DNA of 7,917 nt from CAYZJD01 sp964478455 (GCA_964478455.1 CAYZJD010000215.1:1-7917), one strand, 5' to 3'; positions 1 through 5,882 are shown, numbered from the stretch's first letter. Program-made: numbers and translations. The notes: a model not told the origin generated them from the letters alone.

Positions 1-31
1 GTCGGCAGCGTCAGATGTGTATAAGAGACAG
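1..31. other. Nextera/Tn5 sequencing adapter (artefact)
   Basis: Bases 1-31 match the Illumina Nextera read-1 transposase adapter lacking its first two bases. Bases 13-31 are the complete 19-bp Tn5 mosaic end (AGATGTGTATAAGAGACAG). It sits exactly at the end of the window, where residual adapter is expected, so it is library sequence and not a genomic transposon end. Translated, it gives the recognisable false peptide ends SLIHI (minus) and MCIRDS (plus). Confidence 0.98.
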
Positions 32-373
32 CCCGCCCGGCAGCGCAAAGGCGTTCACCTCCTCGGCGTCCAGAACCTTGATGGTAAACGGCACCTTGGC
101 GTCGGAGTTCCGCACCAGATTCTGGCCCACCCGGTTGACGTACTCTGACACCACCGGATCGTCAATCAGCTTGGAGTACTGCTCCACCTCCTGGGCGAGC
201 TGCTTGCCCAGGGCGATCTCCTTCTCGAGCGAGTAAAAGTTCAGCCCCTTGCCGACGTCGCGGTTTCCGATTTCGTCGGGATCCTTCTTCTTATCCTTGG
301 CCAGGCCTGCCCCGCCGAAAGCCAGGGCCAGCGCAACCAGGACCGCCACTCTCACCCGGTGACTGCTGTTCAT
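32..373 (-). CDS. M48 family metalloprotease, N-terminal fragment cut by contig end
   Basis: This is the first 114 codons of a secreted M48 zinc metalloprotease of the BepA/YfgC-like type, which act on envelope proteins in the periplasm. Residues 1-25 form a Sec signal peptide: basic start (HRVRV), hydrophobic core, likely cleavage after AGLA. A helical segment follows (SLEKEIALGKQLAQEVE, near 48-64), then a DDPVVSEYVNRVGQNL segment. The fragment ends in VNAFALPGG (106-114), the conserved strand motif that in M48 proteins lies shortly before HEXXH. The zinc site is therefore missing only because the contig ends. The apparent in-frame stop at 11-13 and the residues LSLIHI are adapter. The start is supported by AAGGAG 8 nt upstream of the ATG and a TATAAT further up. 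It is transcribed divergently from the aminotransferase gene. M48 family assignment is firm; subfamily is inferred. Confidence 0.88.
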
Positions 374-406
374 TGCCGGTCTCCTTTGCCCAGAGGCTCC
401 ACCTTC

Positions 407-412
407 ATTATA
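407..412 (-). promoter_or_regulatory. Predicted -10 box of the M48 gene
   Basis: On the minus strand 412-407 reads a perfect TATAAT, an AT-rich island in GC-rich DNA. Transcription would start near 400, giving a leader of about 27 nt that contains the AAGGAG ribosome binding site. No convincing -35 box is visible at 16-18 bp spacing. Confidence 0.5.
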
Positions 413-499
413 TGCCTCGCGCCCCGTTTGCGATTCCGAAAATGCACGGTCGCGCCAGGCGCGCTGCGTGCCGCGATATTCCGTCTACAACGTTTAACG

Positions 500-505
500 T
501 ATAGT
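500..505 (+). promoter_or_regulatory. Predicted -10 box immediately before the aminotransferase start
   Basis: TATAGT lies 4 nt before the first ATG (510) and 7 nt before the second (513). No Shine-Dalgarno-like sequence exists between the box and either ATG. If this is the -10 hexamer, the transcript begins at about 512, so the mRNA would be leaderless and the second ATG the likely true start. No good -35 is seen. Confidence 0.35.
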
Positions 506-509
506 TGAC

Positions 510-1658
510 ATGATGGGTTACGAGGCCGAAGGAAAATCCGCTGACCAGCCGCTGTGGTCCCGCTACCGGGACTGTTTCCCCGTCACGGAAAACGCTGTTT
601 ACATGAATCATGCGGGGGTGGCCCCGCTGTCGAAACCCGCCGCCGAGGCCATGTCCCGCCTGACCGAGGACGCTCTCCGCTTCGGCTCGCTCCACTATGA
701 CGAGTGGCTCACTGCCTACGACGGCCTTCGATCCTCGGCCGCCCGCATGATCGGCGCTGTGGCCAAAGAAATCGCCATCGTCAAGAACACTTCCGAGGGT
801 ATCGCTACCATCGCCGCCGGCGTCAACTGGCGGCCGGGAGACAAGATCGTCGCTTTCGAGGAGGAGTTCCCGGCCAACTACTTCCCCTGGAAGAAGTTGC
901 AGTCCAAGGGCGTGAGAGTCGAATGGCTGAGCGTCTTCGATTCGCTCGGCAAAGTCGACCAAGCTTGTCGCGGCGCCCGCCTCTTGGCCATCAGCTTCGT
1001 CCAGTACCTCAGCGGCTTCCGCGCCGATCTGGAAACGATCGGCGAGATCTGCCAGCGCCGCAACGTCCTGTTCGTTGTCGACGCGATCCAGGGGCTCGGC
1101 GCCTTCCCGCTCGACATCCGCCTCATCCGCTGCCACGCCCTCGCCGCCGACGGCCACAAGTGGCTTCTCGGTCCCGAAGGCTGCGGCATTCTGTATGTCC
1201 ACCAGGACGTGCAGGAGTTGGTTGAGCCGCCGGAGATCGGCTGGACCAACTTCGCCTCTTTCCACGATTACGCCTCTCGCGACATGACGCTCCGGCCGGG
1301 CGCAGCCCGCTACGAGTGCGGCACGCTCAACACCGCTGGCTGCTTTGGCCTCCGGGCCTCCATTGAGTTCCTCATGCGCGTCGGCATCGACAAGATCGCC
1401 CTCGCCGTGCAGTTGCTGGGCGACCAGATCGCCCAGGGCGTCGCGGCCAAGGGCTACCAGATCCTCGGCACGCGCACCAGGCAGAACGGCGCCGGCATCG
1501 TCAGCTTTCGCCGCGCCGACCTCGACAGCCGCACGGTAGTGAAGCAGTTGCGTGACAAGGGCTTCGTTCTCGCCGCCCGTCAGGGCTGGATCCGCGCCTC
1601 GCCGCACTTTTACGTCAGCCCGGAGGAAGTGGACCGCATGATCGAAGCGCTGCCTTGA
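510..1658 (+). CDS. Class V aminotransferase-fold PLP-dependent enzyme
   Basis: A full-length (382 aa) fold-type I PLP enzyme of the aminotransferase class V superfamily (NifS/CsdA, isopenicillin-N epimerase, kynureninase relatives), cytosolic with no signal peptide. Visible landmarks: YMNHAGVAPL (31-40), the N-terminal substrate-side motif; NTSEGI (93-98), which binds the cofactor phosphate; VVDAIQG (189-195), whose Asp191 would pair with the pyridine nitrogen; DGHKWLLGPEGCG (214-226), with Lys217 as the Schiff-base lysine; YECGTLN (268-274); and WIRASPHFYV (360-369), whose Arg362 should bind the substrate carboxylate. The loop before that Arg contains no cysteine, so the mobile-loop nucleophile of true cysteine desulfurases is absent. 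A lyase, epimerase or transaminase role is more likely; the substrate is unknown. Start: ATG 510 or 513, chosen from a -10-like box and no ribosome binding site. It is probably first in an operon with the next two genes. Confidence 0.88.
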   Translation: MMGYEAEGKSADQPLWSRYRDCFPVTENAVYMNHAGVAPLSKPAAEAMSRLTEDALRFGSLHYDEWLTAYDGLRSSAARMIGAVAKEIAIVKNTSEGIATIAAGVNWRPGDKIVAFEEEFPANYFPWKKLQSKGVRVEWLSVFDSLGKVDQACRGARLLAISFVQYLSGFRADLETIGEICQRRNVLFVVDAIQGLGAFPLDIRLIRCHALAADGHKWLLGPEGCGILYVHQDVQELVEPPEIGWTNFASFHDYASRDMTLRPGAARYECGTLNTAGCFGLRASIEFLMRVGIDKIALAVQLLGDQIAQGVAAKGYQILGTRTRQNGAGIVSFRRADLDSRTVVKQLRDKGFVLAARQGWIRASPHFYVSPEEVDRMIEALP

Positions 1659-1664
1659 GCTATC

Positions 1665-1698
1665 GGGGACAGCCATCGCTGTTCCCTGCATAAGGGAG
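1665..1698 (+). promoter_or_regulatory. Two mutually exclusive hairpins ahead of the TIM-barrel gene
   Basis: Hairpin 1 pairs 1665-1673 (GGGGACAGC) with 1678-1686 (GCTGTTCCC), nine pairs including one G-U, around a 4-nt loop. Hairpin 2 pairs 1683-1687 (TCCCT) with 1693-1697 (AGGGA), extendable by a U-G pair at 1682/1698, around loop GCATA. The two share 1682-1686, so they cannot coexist. Hairpin 2 buries the AAGGGAG ribosome binding site (1692-1698) of the next gene. There is no U-run, so neither is an ordinary terminator. A regulatory switch is inference; the pairings are directly visible. Confidence 0.35.
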
Positions 1699-1704
1699 AC
1701 ACCA

Positions 1705-2469
1705 ATGCATCTCGGCGCAGTCACCTACAACATCCTCAAGGACTGGGACCTCGAGACGAGCATCCGCAACCTGGAAGCCGCCGGCTTCGAGGCCGTCGAG
1801 CTGCGCACCGGGCACAAGCACGGCGTCGAGCCTTCGCTCGCCCCTGACGAGCGCCGCCGCGTCCGCCGGCGCTTTGAGACAAGCAAGGTCCGCCTGCTCA
1901 GCTTCGGCACCACCTGCGAGTTCCATTCGCCCGATCCCGACGAGCGCCTCCGCCAGGTCCAGACCGGCAAAGACTTCGTCGTGCTCGCCCACGACACCGG
2001 CGCCTTGGGCATCAAGGTGCGGCCCAATGCCCTGCCGAAGGAGGTTCCACCCGAGACCACCATCCGCAACATTGCCGCCTCCTTCCGCGAGCTTGCCGAA
2101 TTCGGCGCCGGCTACGGCGTCGAGATCTGGATGGAGGTGCACGGGCGCGAAACCTCGCGGCCGGAAATCTGCGCCGCCATCATGCGCGAGACGAAACACG
2201 CCAATGCCGGCATCTGTTGGAACTCGAACGCCGAGGACGTCGTCAACGGCTCCGTCAAGCCGAGCTTCGACTTGCTGCGGCCCTGGATCCGCAACGTCCA
2301 TATCAACGAACTGGCGAACGACTATCCCTGGCGTGAGCTGTTCGCGCTCCTCCGCCAATCCGGCTACGACCGTTACACTCTCTGCGAGGCGCAGGAGAGC
2401 AAAGAACCCGAGCGCTTCCTTCGCTGGTACCACGCGCTCTGGCGGGAACTGGTCCGCGCGTGCGCCTGA
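1705..2469 (+). CDS. Sugar phosphate isomerase/epimerase-like TIM-barrel protein
   Basis: A 254-aa protein of the xylose isomerase-like TIM-barrel (AP endonuclease 2) superfamily, which isomerises or epimerises sugars and related polyols using a divalent metal. Matching landmarks: LGAVTYNIL at strand 1 (3-11), GFEAVELR at strand 2 (27-34), VEIWMEVHG with Glu144, ICWNSN (170-175), VHINE with His199, and TLCEAQ with Glu228. Glu144, His199 and Glu228 fit three of the usual E-D-H-E metal ligands; the second, usually Asp, appears as Asn173 or Asn175. The length is typical or slightly short, and no signal peptide is seen. The start is supported by AAGGGAG six nt before ATG. It follows the PLP enzyme by 46 bp, and its last 10 bp overlap the next gene, so all three are probably co-transcribed. 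The exact substrate cannot be read from sequence. Confidence 0.85.
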   Translation: MHLGAVTYNILKDWDLETSIRNLEAAGFEAVELRTGHKHGVEPSLAPDERRRVRRRFETSKVRLLSFGTTCEFHSPDPDERLRQVQTGKDFVVLAHDTGALGIKVRPNALPKEVPPETTIRNIAASFRELAEFGAGYGVEIWMEVHGRETSRPEICAAIMRETKHANAGICWNSNAEDVVNGSVKPSFDLLRPWIRNVHINELANDYPWRELFALLRQSGYDRYTLCEAQESKEPERFLRWYHALWRELVRACA

Positions 2470-4844
2470 GACTCGCCGTTGTTCTGTGGCTCGCCGCTGC
2501 GACGCGCGCGGCCGTTCCATCGCCGCAGAGCCATTTCGGCCACGCGATCGGCGCCGACCGCACCGTCCTGGACTGGGACCGCGTGGTCTCCTACCTCCGC
2601 TCGCTCGAAGCTTCGAGCGACCGCATTCTCGTCCGCGAGCTTGGCAAGTCTACCGACGGCCGGCCGCTTGTCGCCGCTTTCCTCTCGGCGCCGGACACTC
2701 TGCGCCGTCTCGACCACTACCGCCGGATCCAGGAGAAGCTCTCCGATCCGCGCCTCACCCCGCCGGACGAGGCTGAGGCGCTCTTTTCTCAGGGCAAGGC
2801 GGTCGTGATGATCACCTGCTCCATCCACGCGACCGAACTCGCCTCCACGCACACCGCCGTCGAGTTCGCCTTCCGCCTTCTTACCGAGACCAGCCCGAAG
2901 CTCCGCGCCATCCTCGACAACGTCATCCTGCTGCTCGTTCCGTCGCTCAATCCGGACGGCGTCGATCTGGTCGCCGGGTGGTATCGCCGCACGCTCGGCA
3001 CGCCGTTCGAGGGCACGGACCCGCCCGAGCTGTACCACCGCTACACCGGCCACGACAACAACCGCGACTGGTACTTCTTCACCCAGCGCGAGACGCGCCT
3101 GGTGGTCTCACTGCTCCACAACGTCTGGCGGCCGCAGATCACTTACGACGTGCACCAGATGGGACCGCACGGCGCGCGCATCTTCGTTCCTCCCTGGATC
3201 GATCCCATCGATCCGAACATCGACCCGCTCATTGTCCAGCAGTGCAACTCCTTCGGCGCGGGCATGGCCGCCGATCTCACCGCGGCCGGAAAGCGCGGCG
3301 TCGTCGTCAACGCGATGTACGACTTCTGGAGTCCGTCGCGCCACTACTCGGCGTATCACGGCGGGCTGAGGATCCTCAGCGAATCGGCCAGCGCGAAGCT
3401 CGCCACCCCCGCCTTCGTCCGCCCGGACCAGCTTGACCACGAAGGCCACGGCTACAACGCGCGGACGCCGGGCTGGAACCATCCCGAGCCGTGGCCGGGC
3501 GGCCACTGGCGTCTCCGCGACATCATCGACTACCAGTTGATCGCGTGGGAATCGCTGCTCTGGCAGGCGGCCGTCCGGCGAGAGGACTTGCTCCGCAACT
3601 TCTACCGCATCGGCGCGCGGGCCGTCGAGCGCGCAGCGCCCTACGCGTTCGTCGTGCCGGCTGCGCAACGCGATCCGGGCGCGGCGCGCAAGCTGCTCGA
3701 GACCCTCGCGTTCGGAATGGTGGAGATCGAGCGCACGGAAGAGGATTTCGCGGCCGGCTCGAAGCGCTATCCGACCGCCTCGCACATCATCCCGCTTCGC
3801 CAGCCGTATGGCGCGTTCGCCAAAACGCTGCTCGAGCGCCAGCGCTATCCGGACCTGCGCCAGTATCCCGGCGGCCCGCCGCGCCGGCCGTATGACGTCA
3901 CCGCCCACACGCTGCCACTGCTGCTCGGCGTGGCCGTGGACGCGATCGAAGCCCCCTTCGAAAAACCGGGGGCAGCCCGCATGTTTCCCGCCGCTCCACC
4001 GGACCTCTCCGCGCTGCCCGCCGCGGACACCGATTCCTGGCGCGTCCTCAACCGCTGGTGGGATTCCGGCAAGCGCGTCTGGCGCGATCTCCGCACAGGC
4101 GACTTCTACCGCTCGTCCGGCGAGGGGAGAAAGCCGGTGAGGCGTCTGCGCGTCGGCGTCTATCGCAGCCGCGTGCCGAACATGGACGAAGGCTGGACGC
4201 GCTGGGTACTCGAGGAATTCGGCTTTCGCTATGCGAGCGTCACCGACCTGGAGGTCCGCGCGGGCGCGCTCCGCCAGAGTTACGACTTGATTGTCTTCCC
4301 GGATCAGCGGCCGGCCGAGATCCAGGACGGCTTCAAGCCGGGCACGATGCCACCCGAGTTCTGCGGCGGTCTCGGGCAGGGCGGCGCGGCGGCGCTCGGG
4401 CGGTTTGTGGACGACGGCGGCACGCTCGTCTTCCTGAACCGGTCCGCCGGTTACGCTATTGACGCGCTCGGGCTCGGCCTGAAGAACGTCACCGCCGGTC
4501 TCAAGGAGAACGAGTTCTTCTCGCCCGGCTCGCTGGTCTGGGCGGAAGCGGACACGCGCCATCCGCTCGCGCTCGGACTCCCGGAGCGCATCGCGATATG
4601 GTCCCAGGGCAGCCCGGCGTGGGAGGTTCCCCGCGATGCCGCGGCGCGCGTCGTCCTGCGCTATCCGGACAAGGACCTCCTGGCCTCCGGCTGGCTTCTC
4701 GGCGAAAGCTACATCGCCGGCAAGGCGGCGCTCGTCGAGGTGACGCGCGGACAAGGGCGCGTGATTCTCTTCGGCCTCCGCCCCCAGTACCGCGGCCAGA
4801 GTTACCAGACCTTCAAGCTTCTGTTCAACGCGCTGGTGGAGTGA
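2460..4844 (+). CDS. Secreted M14 zinc carboxypeptidase with C-terminal amidotransferase-like domain
   Basis: A 794-aa exported metallopeptidase. Residues 1-18 are a Sec signal peptide (MRLRLAVVLWLAAATRAA, cleavage before VPSP). The M14 domain spans roughly 35-375 with the full zinc site: HATE (His123, Glu126) and VHQMG (His232). Substrate-side residues are NPDG (164-167) and NNRDW (200-204), and ILSES supplies the catalytic Glu308. M14 enzymes remove C-terminal residues from peptides; here this would occur in the periplasm or outside. Residues about 390-550 are a linker region of unclear fold. Residues 560-794 resemble a class I glutamine amidotransferase/ThuA-type Rossmann fold (RLRVGVYRS, YDLIVFPDQ, FVDDGGTLVFLN), but the nucleophile-elbow position after GGTLVFLN shows no Cys, so this domain is probably non-catalytic. 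The start is GTG at 2460, inside the preceding gene's end, and places the signal peptide at the N-terminus; translation is likely coupled. The ribosome binding site is weak. Confidence 0.88.
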   Translation: MRLRLAVVLWLAAATRAAVPSPQSHFGHAIGADRTVLDWDRVVSYLRSLEASSDRILVRELGKSTDGRPLVAAFLSAPDTLRRLDHYRRIQEKLSDPRLTPPDEAEALFSQGKAVVMITCSIHATELASTHTAVEFAFRLLTETSPKLRAILDNVILLLVPSLNPDGVDLVAGWYRRTLGTPFEGTDPPELYHRYTGHDNNRDWYFFTQRETRLVVSLLHNVWRPQITYDVHQMGPHGARIFVPPWIDPIDPNIDPLIVQQCNSFGAGMAADLTAAGKRGVVVNAMYDFWSPSRHYSAYHGGLRILSESASAKLATPAFVRPDQLDHEGHGYNARTPGWNHPEPWPGGHWRLRDIIDYQLIAWESLLWQAAVRREDLLRNFYRIGARAVERAAPYAFVVPAAQRDPGAARKLLETLAFGMVEIERTEEDFAAGSKRYPTASHIIPLRQPYGAFAKTLLERQRYPDLRQYPGGPPRRPYDVTAHTLPLLLGVAVDAIEAPFEKPGAARMFPAAPPDLSALPAADTDSWRVLNRWWDSGKRVWRDLRTGDFYRSSGEGRKPVRRLRVGVYRSRVPNMDEGWTRWVLEEFGFRYASVTDLEVRAGALRQSYDLIVFPDQRPAEIQDGFKPGTMPPEFCGGLGQGGAAALGRFVDDGGTLVFLNRSAGYAIDALGLGLKNVTAGLKENEFFSPGSLVWAEADTRHPLALGLPERIAIWSQGSPAWEVPRDAAARVVLRYPDKDLLASGWLLGESYIAGKAALVEVTRGQGRVILFGLRPQYRGQSYQTFKLLFNALVE

Positions 4845-4900
4845 GCCGGCGGAGATGACGCTCTCTTGCGGCACTCGGGTCCAGGCGATCAGCGAAATTT

Positions 4901-4933
4901 CCATTCGAACTCAAACACCCCCATGCGCGGGGG
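4901..4933 (-). repeat. Diverged 33-bp direct repeat, copy 1, with hairpin
   Basis: It aligns without gaps to 5027-5059 at 23 of 33 positions. It contains a 7-bp stem, CACCCCC (4916-4922) with GGGGGTG (4929-4935, ending just past the repeat), around a 6-nt loop. On the minus strand the stem is followed by TTTGAGTT, a weak U-rich tail, so it might act as a minus-strand terminator. Confidence 0.45.
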
Positions 4934-4980
4934 TGGGCCTCTGTGGTGCGCGGATCGACTGGTCCACGGAGGCGGCGTAG

Positions 4981-5021
4981 TTTCAGACGGTTGCGGCCGC
5001 CGCGGAGCGGCGGTTCTGAAA
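4981..5021. repeat. Nested palindrome
   Basis: An outer perfect 7-bp arm pair, TTTCAGA (4981-4987) and TCTGAAA (5015-5021), encloses an inner perfect 7-bp stem, CCGCCGC (4997-5003) and GCGGCGG (5007-5013), with loop GGA. The left side has a 9-nt bulge between the two stems and the right side one base. No U-run follows on either strand, so it is not a standard terminator; it resembles REP-type extragenic palindromes. Confidence 0.5.
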
Positions 5022-5026
5022 AATGA

Positions 5027-5059
5027 CCAAACAAACCCAAATCCCCGCGTTTGCGGGGG
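5027..5059 (-). repeat. Diverged 33-bp direct repeat, copy 2, terminator-like hairpin
   Basis: This is the second copy of the 4901-4933 repeat, offset by 126 bp. It holds a 6-bp stem CCCCGC (5043-5048) with GCGGGG (5053-5058), loop GTTT. Read on the minus strand, the stem is followed by ATTTGGGTTTGTTTGG and then ATTTTT, a U-rich tail, so it could terminate the toxin-antitoxin transcript arriving from the right, though 230 bp beyond its last stop. Confidence 0.45.
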
Positions 5060-5264
5060 AGTACTCCGGGCTGCGCGCCCACGGCAAGGGTAGCACGGGC
5101 CGGCGGCGGTCACGGTGCGACCGGAGCAGAATTGGCGTGGTTTCAGCGCCATAGCGAGGAGCAACTGGCGTGACTGGCGGTTACAAGGGGGTTCGATCAC
5201 GCCGTGCGGATCCGGCTCCATCACGGGGCGCCAGTCCACCTTCATCATTGCGGCAGGCGATCCT

Positions 5265-5282
5265 GGCCGGTTGCGTCCGGCC
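5265..5282 (-). terminator. Hairpin just after the antitoxin stop codon
   Basis: GGCCGG (5265-5270) and CCGGCC (5277-5282) form a perfect 6-bp stem around a 6-nt loop, beginning 6 nt beyond the antitoxin TGA on the minus strand. No U-tract follows, so it is either a transcript-stabilising 3' stem or part of a factor-dependent terminator. Confidence 0.35.
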
Positions 5283-5288
5283 CGTACA

Positions 5289-5579
5289 TCAACCCGCCCG
5301 GCGCTCCCGTTCGAGCGCTTGGTGCAGAAGCCCCTTGATGTAAGTCTGGTAGGGCAGCCCGCGCTTCGCGGCAAGCTCCTGCGCCGCATCGATGTCGCCG
5401 ATGGGCATGCGGATCGTTACCGGCCTGGTCGCGCCGCGCACGGCGGGCAACCGCTTGATCTTGCCTTTCTTCTTCGCCTTCAGAAAGAGTTCGGTGATGA
5501 CCTCCGGATGCGCATCCCACCACTCGGCTTCTTCCTTCTCCGACTTGAAGGCCGGAATCCTGGTCTTGGCCGCCATCAT
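5289..5579 (-). CDS. CopG/RHH-family antitoxin of a BrnT-type toxin-antitoxin pair
   Basis: A 96-aa protein matching the CopG-antitoxin family that pairs with BrnT (DUF497) toxins. The N-terminal part carries the toxin-binding signature IPAFKSEKEEAEWWDAHPE (8-26). A basic linker (KAKKKGKIKR) follows. The C-terminal part is a ribbon-helix-helix DNA-binding region: the strand RPVTIRMP (52-59), a helix over DIDAAQELAAKRG, and YQTYIKGLLHQALE. Its job would be to neutralise the toxin and repress the operon. The start ATG at 5579 overlaps the toxin stop as ATGA; a second ATG at 5576 is equally possible, and GGAGAGG just upstream serves either. Longer readings that start upstream inside the toxin gene lack family similarity and were not used. 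Toxin-first order is as in brnTA operons. The pair is assigned from resemblance; activity is unproven. Confidence 0.85.
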   Translation of the reverse strand: MMAAKTRIPAFKSEKEEAEWWDAHPEVITELFLKAKKKGKIKRLPAVRGATRPVTIRMPIGDIDAAQELAAKRGLPYQTYIKGLLHQALERERRAG

Positions 5580-5842
5580 TCCTCTCCCCGGTAGATCTCT
5601 CGCTGTTGAGGGTGCATTGGGTACGCGGTGACGAACCGTACCTTGCCTTTGCGCTCGGTCACCACGAAGGTCAGCAGCCTGCCCGTGTTGGTCTCTCCCA
5701 GGCACAGGCGGCGGCGCTCGCGTTTCCGCTTCTGCCGCTCAATCACCAGCGGGCCGTTCCGATAGGCTTGCTCGCACTCCTCGGTAGTGACCCCGTGCTG
5801 CGCGACATGGTCCACGTTCGCCGCGTCCCAATCGAATTCCAT
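5576..5842 (-). CDS. BrnT-like ribonuclease toxin (DUF497)
   Basis: An 88-aa protein of the BrnT family, RNase toxins of the RelE-like fold that block translation when freed from their antitoxin. Family features: MEFDWDAANVDHVAQHGV (1-18), matching the family opening E-x-W-x-x-x-N-x-x-x-x-x-x-HGV; CEQAYRNGPLVI; and LGETNTGRLLTFVVTE, the GR-L strand. The terminal segment FVTAYPMHPQQREIY replaces the common R-I-I-S-A-R-x-A-x-x-x-E-R form, so this is a divergent member. An upstream ATG (5854, adding MYLR) lies inside the predicted -10 box, so I prefer the start at 5842, which would give a nearly leaderless mRNA; no ribosome binding site is visible. It overlaps the antitoxin start as ATGA. The gene diverges from the CorA-like gene. 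Confidence 0.82.
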   Translation of the reverse strand: MEFDWDAANVDHVAQHGVTTEECEQAYRNGPLVIERQKRKRERRRLCLGETNTGRLLTFVVTERKGKVRFVTAYPMHPQQREIYRGEE

Positions 5843-5852
5843 TCGCAAGTAC

Positions 5853-5882
5853 ATTGTACATACGATTGCTGCTGGGCAGCAA
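5853..5882 (-). promoter_or_regulatory. Predicted promoter of the toxin-antitoxin operon
   Basis: On the minus strand, TTGCTG (5882-5877) and TACAAT (5858-5853) are separated by 18 bp, an acceptable -35/-10 pair. Transcription would begin near 5846, four nt before the preferred toxin ATG. The direct repeats GTACAT (5849-5854 and 5856-5861 on the plus strand) overlap the -10. Confidence 0.4.
5866..5882. promoter_or_regulatory. Candidate antitoxin operator (17-bp inverted repeat)
   Basis: TTGCTGC (5866-5872) and GCAGCAA (5876-5882) are perfect 7-bp arms around TGG. A further half-site CAGCAA follows at 5885-5890, 8 bp from the preceding one. The palindrome overlaps the predicted -35 and spacer, where a ribbon-helix-helix repressor would block RNA polymerase. 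Binding by the adjacent antitoxin is inferred from the usual autoregulation of such pairs. Confidence 0.4.

Larger units (their letters stand above)
4845..5288. other. Palindrome-rich convergent intergenic region
   Basis: A 444-bp stretch between two converging genes. I found no credible gene in it: the open frames present have no family resemblance and low-complexity composition. Its visible content is structural: direct repeats with hairpins at 4901-4933 and 5027-5059, a nested palindrome at 4981-5021, clustered ACTGGCG/CGCCAGT and GGCGTGA/TCACGCC inverted repeats at 5164-5235, a small stem at 5133-5151 (TGGCG/CGCCA), and a hairpin at 5265-5282. A degraded mobile element, REP-type repeats or tandem terminators are all possible. 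Confidence 0.6.

Noticed and set aside
13..31. Tn5 transposon mosaic end as a mobile element
   Set aside because: It is continuous with the upstream Nextera read-1 handle and lies at the contig terminus, so it is a library artefact.
15..236. Plus-strand ORF starting MCIRDS
   Set aside because: Its start and first residues come from the sequencing adapter and the rest is antisense to the M48 gene.
408..1724. Long 438-aa open frame on the minus strand
   Set aside because: It is antisense to the well-supported PLP enzyme, lacks family motifs and is Ala/Gly/Asp/Val-rich, as expected for the shadow frame of a GC-rich gene.
3108..4904. 598-aa open frame on the minus strand
   Set aside because: It is antisense to the M14 peptidase, whose catalytic motifs are intact. 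Its composition (Arg/Ala/Glu-rich, no domains) marks it as a shadow.
4901..5059. CRISPR array (hairpins resembling type I-E repeats; ATCCCCGCGTTTGCGGGG looks similar)
   Set aside because: There are only two copies, 70% identical and 126 bp apart, with no third copy at a regular spacing and no cas gene in the window.
5186..5203. tRNA-like T-loop GGTTCGATC
   Set aside because: The flanking bases do not form a 5-bp T stem, and no acceptor, D or anticodon arm can be built around it.
4889..5389. 166-aa minus-strand ORF through the intergenic region
   Set aside because: It overlaps the antitoxin gene in another frame and runs through the hairpins, with no recognisable domain and no ribosome binding site evident. 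A degraded gene cannot be excluded.
5580..5705. Longer antitoxin starting at 5705
   Set aside because: The additional residues are read out of frame inside the toxin gene, and family similarity begins at the ATG at 5579/5576, which has a good ribosome binding site.
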